A program made the translations under genes and the position numbers. From NCBI GenBank assembly GCA_021732085.1, contig JAKFVQ010000017.1, forward strand, positions 124,001 to 188,000: a DNA stretch of 64,000 nt. Direction: 5' to 3'. Source of the stretch: Candidatus Obscuribacterales bacterium. Lineage in GTDB: Bacteria; Cyanobacteriota; Vampirovibrionia; Obscuribacterales; Obscuribacteraceae. The notes beneath the pieces were generated by a model. It searched no databases. It was given only the letters and a program-made list of their open reading frames with translations, and was not told the DNA's origin. Numbering within the stretch: the stretch's first letter is position 1; each line of letters begins with the position of its first letter. This document shows, piece by piece, positions 54,879 through 63,519 of this stretch.

Positions 54879-57800
54879 ATGGCGCAACTTAAGGTATTCC
54901 ACAAGGGTCTCATTCTCGTCGGTGTCCCCCTGTTAATCGAACTTTTGATGATTGGCAGCTTATGGCTGTTACTGATCCAATCAGACAAGGAAAAGGCTAC
55001 CGAAGCCGTCTATAGACGATACGCCGCCCTTAATGCAAGACTGATGACAGCTTGTTCCGAAGCGCCTTACATGCTTTTCGCCTCGATTCAGTATCAGTCT
55101 GACAAGCTCTTCAGCAACTATGAGCGCAAGATGCAAGAGATCCACGATTGTGGAGACGAACTCACAGAATTAGTCGACAAGCATCCTGATTTAGACATCG
55201 GCGGCGGCAAGATGATGAAAGCCAACATCGATCGCATGCTGAAAATGATGGGCGACATTGCTGAGGCCAAGAAAGGTTCTAACCTACTAGATCTATTGAG
55301 ATCAGCACCAGAGCTTAAACAAGAGTTCGACAACAACAAAGACATCACAACACAAAAGCTGGCAGACCTCGTTGATCAAGGGGAGAAACAGACTCTTGAA
55401 ACACAAAACCGACAGCAAAACATTCGCAACTTCCAAGCGATAATAATTGGAGCTGGGGTTCTGCTGAACCTGAGCGTTGGAATAGGTTTGGCGATTTTCT
55501 ACAAGCGTGAGATTCTCGATCGCTTGAAACGGATAACAAACAATACAGTCGCGCTGTCGAAAGGGAAGCGCCTGAGCTGGGAGCTTGGTGGCAATGACGA
55601 AATTGCCTCCCTGGACCAGGCATTCCACTCAATGCACAAACAGTTGATGGCATCATCTGAGCGGGAAAGAGCATTATTCAATAATGCAAGCGATGTTATC
55701 TGCGTACTTGATGCCAACAATCGATTCAGTAAAGTGAATCCGATATCGCTTCAATACTGGGGCTATGACCCAGCTGAATTGATCGGTTCTCCGCTATCCG
55801 ACCTGGTTTTTCCAGCAGATCAAACGAACACAGAAGATCTGATTATGAATGCGAAATTGTCGAAGGAACCAGTTACTTTCGAGAATCGGCTGAGAACGCG
55901 CAGAGGCAAAACCATCGATGTATTGTGGTCCGCTTACTGGTCAGAAAGCGAACAAAGCTTATTTTGTATAGTCCATGACATGTCAGAAATCAAACAAGTA
56001 GAACAAGTTAGAAAACAGTTTCTTTCGATGATCAGCTCAGACCTGAAGACTCCGCTTAGCTCGATATCAGCATCTGTTTCTCAATTAGTTTCCGACCTGA
56101 AGGAAGCGATGCCGCAAATGGCGGTCGAGAAATTGGACATGGCAAAAAAGAATGTGCAGCGTTTGCTCGGTCTGGTCAATGACCTGCTGCAAATTACAGA
56201 GATGGATTCAGGCAACCTGGAAATCAAGAAAGAAACCGGCAGCATAGATGAAATTCTACGCCGCTCGATTCAAGACGTTGAAGCAATCGCTGACAAGCAA
56301 AAAGTGAAAGTACAGGTAATCCCCGTTGAAGGAATTTGGTACGTCGATCCGAATCGGATCATGCAAGTTCTGGTCAATTTACTATCCAATGCGATCAAGT
56401 TTTCACCAGCAGATGGCGTCGTCACCTTGCTTGCCGAAAGACAAGGGGACTACATACTCTGCAAGGTGATCGACCAGGGGCGAGGCGTTCCGGAGACACA
56501 TAAAAAAGCAATCTTCGAAAAATTCAAACAAGTCGAAGCTGCAGATGGAAAGAGAAAATCCGGTACCGGCTTAGGTCTGCCAATCTGTAAGCAAATTGTC
56601 GAAGAACATGGCGGAATGATCGGCGTAGACAGTGTCGAAGGAAAAGGAAGCACATTCTGGTTCCGTGTTCCAGTTGATGAAACTGTGAGCATGCGGATCC
56701 GCGCGCAGACAAAGGCGTCGCAGGCGGCGGAACTTGCAGCTAAGCAAAGAGCAGATGCGATGGCGAAGGTTAAGCAGCAAGAGCAACAAGTCCCCGCGCA
56801 TAAACGCAAACCGAAGGGCGGCAGCAAAGTTAAACTTGCATGGAAAGGCGCCATCCTCATCGGAGTACCAATTCTATTTGAATTAGTTTTCGTAGGCGCT
56901 CTTGCCAATGTTCTTATGCAGGTGGACAAAGAAAGGCAAATTGAATTACACAACCGCATCATCGCATTCGATGCAACTAAACTTATGAACGTGTTTTTTA
57001 AATCTGCCATTGTCATGGCCAGCGCTAGAACGGCAGACGGTTGGAGAACATTCGAAGCTGCTTTTGAAGAAGCGGACAAAATTCGAGGCGAACTGCGAAA
57101 TCTTGTAAGTGATGATCCTGAATCGCTTGAACACTTCAACAAGATGGAAGAATCAGCTACAAAATTGACGCGCTTCTACGAGAAGGCAAAAGAAGTTATG
57201 GGATCGGGCAGACGCGTACGCGTCGACCGCATGGGTGAAGCATTCAGTGGTAAAGACAAGCTCGTGCCTATTGTGATTAGCGTTGCACACCGCTTGCAAG
57301 TTGTAGTCGATGATGCTGAAGCGAAAGAATTCGATAGCCCTTCCAAGCAAAAGCAACTGCGCGCGATCCAAGCACAAGTATTGCTAGCTGGTTTGGCCGC
57401 CAACATTCTTATCTCACTATTGCTTACTGTATTCTTCACTAGGGACGTCACGTCTCGTCTGACTGTCCTGGCAGACAATGCAGATCGATTAGCCAAAGAC
57501 AAAGAGCTTAATCCACAGATCGCAGGCAGCGATGAGATCGCGCAGCTCGACCGCATCTTCCACATCACAGCAACGGCTTTAGCTGAAGCTCGTCAAAAGG
57601 AGCGAGCTGTTTTCGACAATTCGCAAGACGTCATTTGCGCGCTCAGCGGAAATGGTCAGTTTACCAGTCTCAATCCTGCCTGCGAAAAAGTCTGGGGATT
57701 TGAGCGCGACCAATTGATGAATAAACCGTTTCTCGACATCATCCATCCTAACGATCAAGAATCAACAGCAAAAGTGCTTGCCGCAGACTTTGGCGATCAA

Positions 57801-58655
57801 AATCGCATTGAATTTGAGAACCGCGTCGTAAAGAAAGATGGAAGCTTCATGAACGTGCTCTGGTCAGCATCCAGGCAAAAAGGGCAAGATGCAACTTACT
57901 GTATTGCTCACGACATTACAAATAGGAAAGAACTGGAGCAGTTGAAACAAGAGTTTCTTGCTATGGTTAGCCACGATTTGCGCACACCACTGACTTCAAT
58001 TACCGGTATCACAAAATTGATTATTGCCGGTGCCTTCGGAAAAGTCGAAGACAAGCCGATGGGAGTTCTGAAAAACATCACGAGAAATGGTGACAAGCTT
58101 TTGGAGCTCATCAATGACTTACTCGATATTGAGAAACTGGAATCCGGTCATATGCAATTAGTGCTGGAGCCCGTGAAGCTGAAAGATATCGTTGAGAAAT
58201 CGATTAGTGCAGGCGGAGAGGCAGCTCGTGTGCGCATGGAATTTCATGGAAATAACCCGGATATCGAAGTAATTTCCGACAAGGACCGCCTGATTCAAGC
58301 GCTCGGGAATATTGTTTCGCATGCGCTCACCCGGTCTGCAGAAGGCACACAAGTGCGTTTTCTTTGCCGAAACACTGAAGATGCTATCGAATTCCAAATT
58401 ATCGATACAGCAGCGGCTCTGTCTGAGAGATCCAGAAACCAGCTATTTAGCAGGTTCAAGGATATGAGCGCCCTGCAAGATGCCTCAGCGGAGGAGCGCC
58501 TCGGCACCGGACTGGCCCTTCCTATTGCAAGCAAAATAATCGAAAGTCACGGCGGCAGCATCAACATACTCCCAAACGGACCGAGTGGAAACATCTACTT
58601 TGTGCGCGTGCCGTTGGATCCAAAGGCTGTCCCAGCAGTCGCAGCAAAAACTTAA
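54879..58655 (+). CDS. Second double sensor histidine kinase (paralogue of 35450-39235)
   Basis: 1258 residues from ATG 54879, which has GGGAGGAAGC before it; the frame is open to 54822. Same order as the other copy: two TM helices, PAS, HisKA, HATPase, then again two TM, PAS, HisKA, HATPase. Module 1: MISSDLKTPL has Ser387 in place of His, but NLLSNAIKF (Asn504), DQGRGVP and GTGLGLPICKQI are intact. Module 2: MVSHDLRTPL has His1032, but the N box is NIVSHALTR with His1148 instead of Asn, and the D-x-G-x-G box is gone (DTAAAL); a GTGLALPIASKI is partly kept. The complementary defects are the same as in the paralogue. No response regulator is adjacent. It is divergent from the thioredoxin-like gene. 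Confidence 0.9.
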   Translation: MAQLKVFHKGLILVGVPLLIELLMIGSLWLLLIQSDKEKATEAVYRRYAALNARLMTACSEAPYMLFASIQYQSDKLFSNYERKMQEIHDCGDELTELVDKHPDLDIGGGKMMKANIDRMLKMMGDIAEAKKGSNLLDLLRSAPELKQEFDNNKDITTQKLADLVDQGEKQTLETQNRQQNIRNFQAIIIGAGVLLNLSVGIGLAIFYKREILDRLKRITNNTVALSKGKRLSWELGGNDEIASLDQAFHSMHKQLMASSERERALFNNASDVICVLDANNRFSKVNPISLQYWGYDPAELIGSPLSDLVFPADQTNTEDLIMNAKLSKEPVTFENRLRTRRGKTIDVLWSAYWSESEQSLFCIVHDMSEIKQVEQVRKQFLSMISSDLKTPLSSISASVSQLVSDLKEAMPQMAVEKLDMAKKNVQRLLGLVNDLLQITEMDSGNLEIKKETGSIDEILRRSIQDVEAIADKQKVKVQVIPVEGIWYVDPNRIMQVLVNLLSNAIKFSPADGVVTLLAERQGDYILCKVIDQGRGVPETHKKAIFEKFKQVEAADGKRKSGTGLGLPICKQIVEEHGGMIGVDSVEGKGSTFWFRVPVDETVSMRIRAQTKASQAAELAAKQRADAMAKVKQQEQQVPAHKRKPKGGSKVKLAWKGAILIGVPILFELVFVGALANVLMQVDKERQIELHNRIIAFDATKLMNVFFKSAIVMASARTADGWRTFEAAFEEADKIRGELRNLVSDDPESLEHFNKMEESATKLTRFYEKAKEVMGSGRRVRVDRMGEAFSGKDKLVPIVISVAHRLQVVVDDAEAKEFDSPSKQKQLRAIQAQVLLAGLAANILISLLLTVFFTRDVTSRLTVLADNADRLAKDKELNPQIAGSDEIAQLDRIFHITATALAEARQKERAVFDNSQDVICALSGNGQFTSLNPACEKVWGFERDQLMNKPFLDIIHPNDQESTAKVLAADFGDQNRIEFENRVVKKDGSFMNVLWSASRQKGQDATYCIAHDITNRKELEQLKQEFLAMVSHDLRTPLTSITGITKLIIAGAFGKVEDKPMGVLKNITRNGDKLLELINDLLDIEKLESGHMQLVLEPVKLKDIVEKSISAGGEAARVRMEFHGNNPDIEVISDKDRLIQALGNIVSHALTRSAEGTQVRFLCRNTEDAIEFQIIDTAAALSERSRNQLFSRFKDMSALQDASAEERLGTGLALPIASKIIESHGGSINILPNGPSGNIYFVRVPLDPKAVPAVAAKT

Positions 58656-58745
58656 GCGGATTTTCTGCATATCCTCACAAGTCCCCTACACTTATCTTGT
58701 ATCTTGAATTTCTGTAGTACTTATTATCTCAACTGGCGGTAAATC

Positions 58746-59057
58746 ATGGACAACGATGCGGCAATGAACAGCAACAAGAAGCGGATTCGCAAACCATTGC
58801 CGAAGAAAGCTAGCCTCACTGAAAGCGCTTGGAGCCTGAGAGGCGGCAATGGCGGTAATGGTGGCAATGGTGGACTGTTCTGGGGCAACGGCGGCGATGG
58901 CGGTGCTGGTGCTGCCGGTGGAGCAGGTGGAAATGGCGGCATTGGCGGGACCGGCGGAAATGGCGGTATCATCATCGGAAATGGCGGCAATGGGGGAAGC
59001 GGTGGCGTGGGCGGCGCCGGTGGAAACGGTGGAAACGGTGGACTCTTCATCCATTAA
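58746..59057 (+). CDS. Gly-rich PGRS-like protein
   Basis: 103 residues. The N-terminal 30 residues are basic (NSNKKRIRKPLPKKASLTES), and from residue 33 on it is a pure GGNGG/GGAGG/GGTGG array (GNGGNGGNGGLFWGNGGDG), as in mycobacterial PE_PGRS proteins and in glycine-rich snow-flea or PGII-helix proteins. No signal peptide is seen. ATG 58746 follows GGCGG. It is followed by a strong bidirectional terminator, so it is a separate gene. Function unknown. Confidence 0.75.
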   Translation: MDNDAAMNSNKKRIRKPLPKKASLTESAWSLRGGNGGNGGNGGLFWGNGGDGGAGAAGGAGGNGGIGGTGGNGGIIIGNGGNGGSGGVGGAGGNGGNGGLFIH

Positions 59058-59107
59058 TCATAAGGACCGTTTGCCTACCTAGATAGCGATCTGAAAAGCA
59101 AAACAAA

Positions 59108-59140
59108 AACAGCAAGGCATTTTTCGGGTGCCTTGCTGTT
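59108..59140. terminator. Bidirectional intrinsic terminator
   Basis: AACAGCAAGGCA (59108-59119) and TGCCTTGCTGTT (59129-59140) are perfectly complementary with a 9-base loop, flanked by AAACAAAA and TTTTGA. It lies between the convergent Gly-rich gene and the RG-rich gene, and serves both. Confidence 0.9.
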
Positions 59141-59162
59141 TTGATATATCTACGAGAATAAT

Positions 59163-60272
59163 TTAGCGTCTGCGCCCGCCGCCGCCACCTTCACGGCGAC
59201 CACCGCCCTCAGCGCGCCGTCCACCACCATCGCCGCCGCCCGCTCCGTCGCCATCGCGACGGCGACCGTTTCCATCACCGTCTCCACGACGTTCACCATC
59301 TCCACGACGAGCGCCATCATCGCCAGCGGTCATTCCAGCACCGTCACCATCGCCACCACGTCGTCGGCGACCGTTATTTCCGTCTCCGGAGGCGTCCCCG
59401 TCGCCACCTCTTCGTCGGCGGCCATTGCCATCACCGGCGCCACCATCTCCATTGCTGCCATCACCACGTCCTAATCGACCGGCTCCATCGCCATTATTGT
59501 CAGCGCCGTTCAGTTGGCGTCGATCTGCACCGGCATCTTGTCCGGCGGCGCCATCATTGCGGCGGCGACGCCTTCCTTCTCCATCACCATCTACATTGGC
59601 TGCGTTCACATTAGCTGCGTTCACGTTAGCTGCGTTCACATTAGTACGGCGGTTCATATCGTTGTAGTTGGTCTGAGAATTCCACTCATTATTGACGTTG
59701 TTCAACTCAGTGGTGTGATTTACCGTCACCTGATTGCCGCCGGCATTGTGATAGTAATAGCCACCGGCAGGATTACGATACATCGGAGTGCCATAGGGCA
59801 TTCCGTAATAATTAGGTTGGGCAAGGCTCGTACCAATCGCCGCGCCGGTAGCTGCGGCTACTCCAGTCATCAAAGCCGATCCGCCGCCGCCACCGCCACT
59901 CGATCCGCTGTTGCCGGATCCACTAGATCCACTTTGCTGCTGCTGTTGAGTATTGACTTGATTTGCTACCCATTGAAGCTGATCATGGCTAACTGCAACA
60001 GGTTTACCGTTGACATCAATGTACCAAAAGTTGTTGTTCGTATCTCTGTAAACTGCAATTTGGGTCGCATTTGGAGCAATGTTCAAACCAGGAACATAAA
60101 CAGGATTACCAGACTTCGACACGATGTACTGCTTTCCATCAGGTTGTCGAACAACTTGATAAAGAGTCATCGTGACATTGGGGTTGTTTTGCGCGGAGGA
60201 TTCAACCCAAAACTGCGGCGCCGCCAAGAGCATTGTCAAGCCCAAGGTCAAAATCGTTCGCTTATTCAACAT
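59163..60272 (-). CDS. Secreted protein with RG/DG-rich low-complexity C-terminus
   Basis: 369 residues; a signal peptide (ILTLGLTMLLAAPQFWVESS). Residues 30-110 form a small beta domain (MTLYQVVRQPDGKQYIVSKS, NNNFWYIDVNGKPVAVSHDQ). A Gln/Ser/Gly-rich linker follows, then YYGMPYGTPMYRNPAGGYYY, a VNAANVNAANVNAANV repeat, and 130 residues of Arg/Gly/Asp repeats (GDGNGRRRRGGDGD). The last part encodes runs of GGC/CGC codons, so it may expand by slippage. Probably an envelope or matrix protein, highly basic and flexible. Function unknown. Confidence 0.75.
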   Translation of the reverse strand: MLNKRTILTLGLTMLLAAPQFWVESSAQNNPNVTMTLYQVVRQPDGKQYIVSKSGNPVYVPGLNIAPNATQIAVYRDTNNNFWYIDVNGKPVAVSHDQLQWVANQVNTQQQQQSGSSGSGNSGSSGGGGGGSALMTGVAAATGAAIGTSLAQPNYYGMPYGTPMYRNPAGGYYYHNAGGNQVTVNHTTELNNVNNEWNSQTNYNDMNRRTNVNAANVNAANVNAANVDGDGEGRRRRRNDGAAGQDAGADRRQLNGADNNGDGAGRLGRGDGSNGDGGAGDGNGRRRRGGDGDASGDGNNGRRRRGGDGDGAGMTAGDDGARRGDGERRGDGDGNGRRRDGDGAGGGDGGGRRAEGGGRREGGGGGRRR

Positions 60273-60420
60273 AAAGCCACTCCTATAAAGGCACTTCCAG
60301 AGCGATCGGAAAGGGAAAGTATATCATTTATATAGATTTCCAAGTGCTGACTATCGGGCAATCGTTTCATCAGTTAAATATGTTGACAGCCTCTTACAAT
60401 GGCAGCTCAGAAAGCTTGTG

Positions 60421-60426
60421 TATAAT
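60421..60426 (+). promoter_or_regulatory. -10 promoter element of tRNA-Thr
   Basis: TATAAT ends 10 bases before the first tRNA base, the correct distance for transcription start. No good -35 hexamer is found at 17 bases; TTGACA at 60383 is too far away (32 bases). Confidence 0.6.
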
Positions 60427-60436
60427 GGTTAGCCTT

Positions 60437-60508
<72 letters not shown>

Positions 60509-61164
60509 ATTTTTTCGGAAGTCGAGGAAACTTGCTGGTACCACGATAGTACCTCGTCACAGAGAAATCTCTGTTAGCGAAGGGAAAGCGTGGTGATCTT
60601 TGCAACTGCCAGGTCGTAAGGAACATCCAGAGAAGAAGCACTTTTCGAGAAACGGAACGTGCTTCTTCTCTGGATGCAATACTTGCAGCTGATACTACGG
60701 GCGATGGCAGCCTGAAACCAGGTGGAAATGCTTATGGCTCTGCGTGTCGAACGAGTATAAGGCCAAGGCATAGCCGTCTATAATGCCTGTAGCTCCTATT
60801 TTACAGAGTGTTTTAAATATTACGACATCTCATAAAACACCAAACCACGACCAGCCTTCCCAAATTGTACGGCGTTTGCTTACCTGCCATGAGATACCGA
60901 AACGATGCGACGTGCGAATGAATTTTAGGCTCAGTCAAGAAAGGACGGGCGACCACTGGCACATGAACATTTGCACTTGATGGCGAATTTGTGTGCGCCG
61001 GCAGAGCTGCTCGGGAATTCTAGTCCAAATGATAGCATAGTAATTGCAACCACGAATCCAAAACACTTTCACCGATTTGTTCCTGCAAATACCTGGCAAA
61101 ACATTTAGCACATTACGCGTGCAGGCTACCAGCGCCGTAATTTTTCTATCAAAGTGGACAACAA
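60509..61164. ncRNA. Hairpin-rich intergenic region, candidate structured RNA
   Basis: 656 bases without a convincing protein gene. In order: GGTAC-CACGATA-GTACC (about 60538), ACAGAGA-AA-TCTCTGT (about 60559), a perfect 18-bp inverted repeat (60624-60641 with 60659-60676, core CATCCAGAGAAGAAGCAC), CCTG-AAA-CCAGG (about 60710) and AGGCAT...ATGCCT (about 60768-60789). Open frames of 65 codons on either strand lack start signals. The 18-bp stem has no U-tract, so it is not a typical terminator. It might be a small RNA transcribed from the tRNA promoter, or a MITE-like remnant. From 60800 to 61164 I see nothing. Confidence 0.4.
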
Positions 61165-62352
61165 GTGGGTATGAAGAGAAAAGTTGGTCTACTAAGGGAA
61201 TCAGTGGTGATAGCTCTGGAAAACATTCTTGAGGAATCCGTTAAAAAAGGAGCCGGGTATGTTTATCTGAAGGTGGGAATTCCCCCAATGTTTCGGGTAG
61301 CTGAGCGCCTGCATGTTTCGGAGTTCGATCCAATAAGTAAACTCGAGATTGAAGAGCTAGTGAAATCCCTATTGGGGGAGCCACAACTAGCAATATTGGA
61401 AGCCAACTGCCAAATTGCGATTAGATACTCAATACAGAGCGTGGGTGCTTTTCACGTATGCATTTCAATGGCAGATGGTACATATTGCCTTGCAGTTAGG
61501 CATGTTCCATTTCAGATCCCTGACGTTAAAGACCTGCACTTACCAACCGCCTGCGAAAAAGATCTACTGAATAGAAATAAGGGACTCATTCTTGTAACGG
61601 GACCTGCACGTTCTGGTAAATCAACAACTCTGGCAGCGTTTATAGAATGGATAAATCGAAATCGGTCGGAGCATATTATTGCTATAGAAAAACAGACTGA
61701 ATATGTTCACAGACATAGAAAATCTATTGTGAGCCATTTTGAGTTAGGTGAGCATGAAAGTTACGCATCTGCAATCAGGCGAGCACGGGGGCAATCTCCG
61801 GACGTTATTCAACTTGGCTCTATCGAAAACGCGGAAGACGTTGCAGAAGCTATATTGGCTGCAGAATCGGGAACCCTTGTGTTTGCATCTATGATTACTC
61901 CGAGTTCTGCAGTCCAAACAATTGACCGAGTCTTAGGTGCGCTTTCAGACGCGAACAAACTACAATTTCGAGTGCGATTGTCCAATTGCCTTCTCGCTGT
62001 CCTAAGTCAAATTCTTGTGCCAAGAGCAGAAATCGCGTTGGACCAGGAAATTCAACCTTTCTTGCAAAGACAAGTTGCAGCTTGTGAGCTCCTAATCAAT
62101 ACTCCAGCTATCGCAAACCTTGTAAGAGAAGAAAAAACGGCTCAGCTTTATTCCGCAATTCAAATGGGCGCGAATGTAGGTATGGAAACTCTAGAGAGTG
62201 CATTGGCACAACTCGTACAGTCAGGACTAGTCAATCGACAAGATGCCGTATCTAGAACTCTACGCCCGGATGATTTCAGTCGCTTCTTCGGACCAAGAGG
62301 ACCAGACAATGATCCTCCCCCGGGAGTTGCAGCGTTAAAACGCCCCTCCTAA
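61165..62352 (+). CDS. PilT/GspE-like ATPase with degenerate active site
   Basis: 395 residues; the first codon may be GTG 61165 or ATG 61171. The overall layout matches PilT: N-terminal PAS-like part (ALENILEESVKKGAGYVYLK), then RecA-like ATPase. Walker A is GPARSGKSTT (Lys152) and is intact. The Asp box, normally EDPIE, reads EKQTE; Walker B, normally GE(M/I)RD, reads DVIQLGSIEN, losing the catalytic Glu; the His box, normally HT-TSA, reads MITPSSA. So nucleotide binding may remain but hydrolysis is probably lost. No pilus genes are nearby. It may be a regulatory pseudo-ATPase of a type IV pilus or type II secretion motor (inference). Confidence 0.8.
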   Translation: MGMKRKVGLLRESVVIALENILEESVKKGAGYVYLKVGIPPMFRVAERLHVSEFDPISKLEIEELVKSLLGEPQLAILEANCQIAIRYSIQSVGAFHVCISMADGTYCLAVRHVPFQIPDVKDLHLPTACEKDLLNRNKGLILVTGPARSGKSTTLAAFIEWINRNRSEHIIAIEKQTEYVHRHRKSIVSHFELGEHESYASAIRRARGQSPDVIQLGSIENAEDVAEAILAAESGTLVFASMITPSSAVQTIDRVLGALSDANKLQFRVRLSNCLLAVLSQILVPRAEIALDQEIQPFLQRQVAACELLINTPAIANLVREEKTAQLYSAIQMGANVGMETLESALAQLVQSGLVNRQDAVSRTLRPDDFSRFFGPRGPDNDPPPGVAALKRPS

Positions 62353-62420
62353 TCGGTTTACACAATTGGCCCTCAAGCTATTGAATTTTTCACTTATCAA
62401 CAGCGGATTGGAAACACAGA

Positions 62421-62875
62421 ATGCTCAAGGAGAATAACAAAGTTACATTTTCGTTGCTCGTACTTTTGACGGCTATGAGTCCGGTAGCGGTTAGCACGGC
62501 TTCTTGGGCATCATAAGCGCAAGCGAGGGGCATGTTAGATTTGACAATGCACAATCACCCGAAACTGCCAATATTTCAATCGAATGGGTAGAAGACAAAG
62601 AAAAGATGGACCATTCTTTTGCAGCAGGAACTACAGGTATTGCGACGAACTCGCAAGGGCAGCGCCGACACAATCTAAAGCTCCTGGCGCCGACCAAGAG
62701 TCATCCGATGTCGAGCCAAGATCTTTATGAGGTCATTCTCCACGAATTTGGTCACGCTCTTGGACTTTCGCACAGCTCATCGCCCTCGGACATAATGTAT
62801 TATTCCTCTACACATTCAGGTCCCAGTACGCTTTCTGAAAATGACAAGAAACGTATAAACGAACTCTATAAATAA
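62421..62875 (+). pseudogene. Broken matrixin-type (M10) metalloprotease
   Basis: ATG 62421 opens a frame of 31 codons that is a perfect signal peptide (KVTFSLLVLLTAMSPVAVST) and stops at TAA 62514. The protease part is read in another frame from about 62495, with no proper start: GHVRFDNAQS, zinc site HEFGHALGLSH and Met-turn SDIMYY, ending LSENDKKRINELYK, all as in matrixins. Between signal and domain, some 40-60 residues expected for the N-terminal half of a matrixin catalytic domain are missing. This looks like a deletion with frameshift, so the gene is probably dead. A sequencing error cannot be excluded for the shift but not for the missing part. Confidence 0.75.
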
Positions 62876-62906
62876 GAACGCGAGCTTTTCAAACAAATGA
62901 AAAATA

Positions 62907-63437
62907 TTAGTATTCGCCCCAGAGCGTAGGTCTTAAAACGCCCGCAAAGAAACAGACTGGATCGAACACAAGCGAAACGACGTCATTTAATCCATGAAAA
63001 ATAGAAGATCCTGGCGAAAGCACAGATCCTGTCAGTGAAGAAAATATTGCAAGCGGAATAATATGCAGCGGTCCAAGACTCATGCCGATAAGCAATCCAA
63101 ATACTACAGTTGGAGCGGTTTTTGCACCCAAACTTCGACTCAAATGTTGAGCCAACCATCGGCCGGCGTAAATTCCCATGAAGAAACAAATGAAGCAACT
63201 AATGTATGGAATTGCCATCAAGGGGATCAACCATCCTGCAATCAACCCGACTAGAAATGATGCACCGAATGCTTTGACTACGATCGCGACCGGGCTTTGC
63301 GGCGGCTTACTATTTGCGCCGACACAAGTTTTGCATCGAAATCCAACTGGACACTGAACTAAACAGTTACTGCATATCGGAGCATCACATTCTGAGCAAG
63401 TCAGTCGTGAATCTTCATGAGAACATTTCTTTGACAT
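62907..63437 (-). CDS. Zinc-finger membrane protein
   Basis: 176 residues from ATG 63437; an ATG at 63464 adds nine residues and is preceded by TATAAT 5 bases upstream, which could be a promoter. N-terminal CSHEDSRLTCSECDAPICSN, CLVQCPVGFRCKTC is a B-box-like zinc finger with at least six Cys and one His. Then about four membrane helices (VVKAFGASFLVGLIAGWLIP, AIPYISCFICFFMGIYAGRW, TVVFGLLIGMSLGPLHIIPL, VVSLVFDPVCFFAGVL). This layout resembles rhomboid-like or DUF-type membrane proteins with B-box fingers, but no Ser/His dyad is seen. Function unknown. Confidence 0.75.
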   Translation of the reverse strand: MSKKCSHEDSRLTCSECDAPICSNCLVQCPVGFRCKTCVGANSKPPQSPVAIVVKAFGASFLVGLIAGWLIPLMAIPYISCFICFFMGIYAGRWLAQHLSRSLGAKTAPTVVFGLLIGMSLGPLHIIPLAIFSSLTGSVLSPGSSIFHGLNDVVSLVFDPVCFFAGVLRPTLWGEY

Positions 63438-63519
63438 ACGGGGACCGCTCAAAATCTTTGACATAAGTATTATAAGGCAATCTCAAAGATAAAGCTGAAA
63501 CACTATTGGATAGCCAGGT

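Noticed and set aside
58692..59054. Minus-strand Pro/Ala-rich frames opposite the Gly-rich gene
   Set aside because: Reverse complement of GGN codons naturally gives long open frames; only the plus frame has a plausible start and is followed by the terminator.
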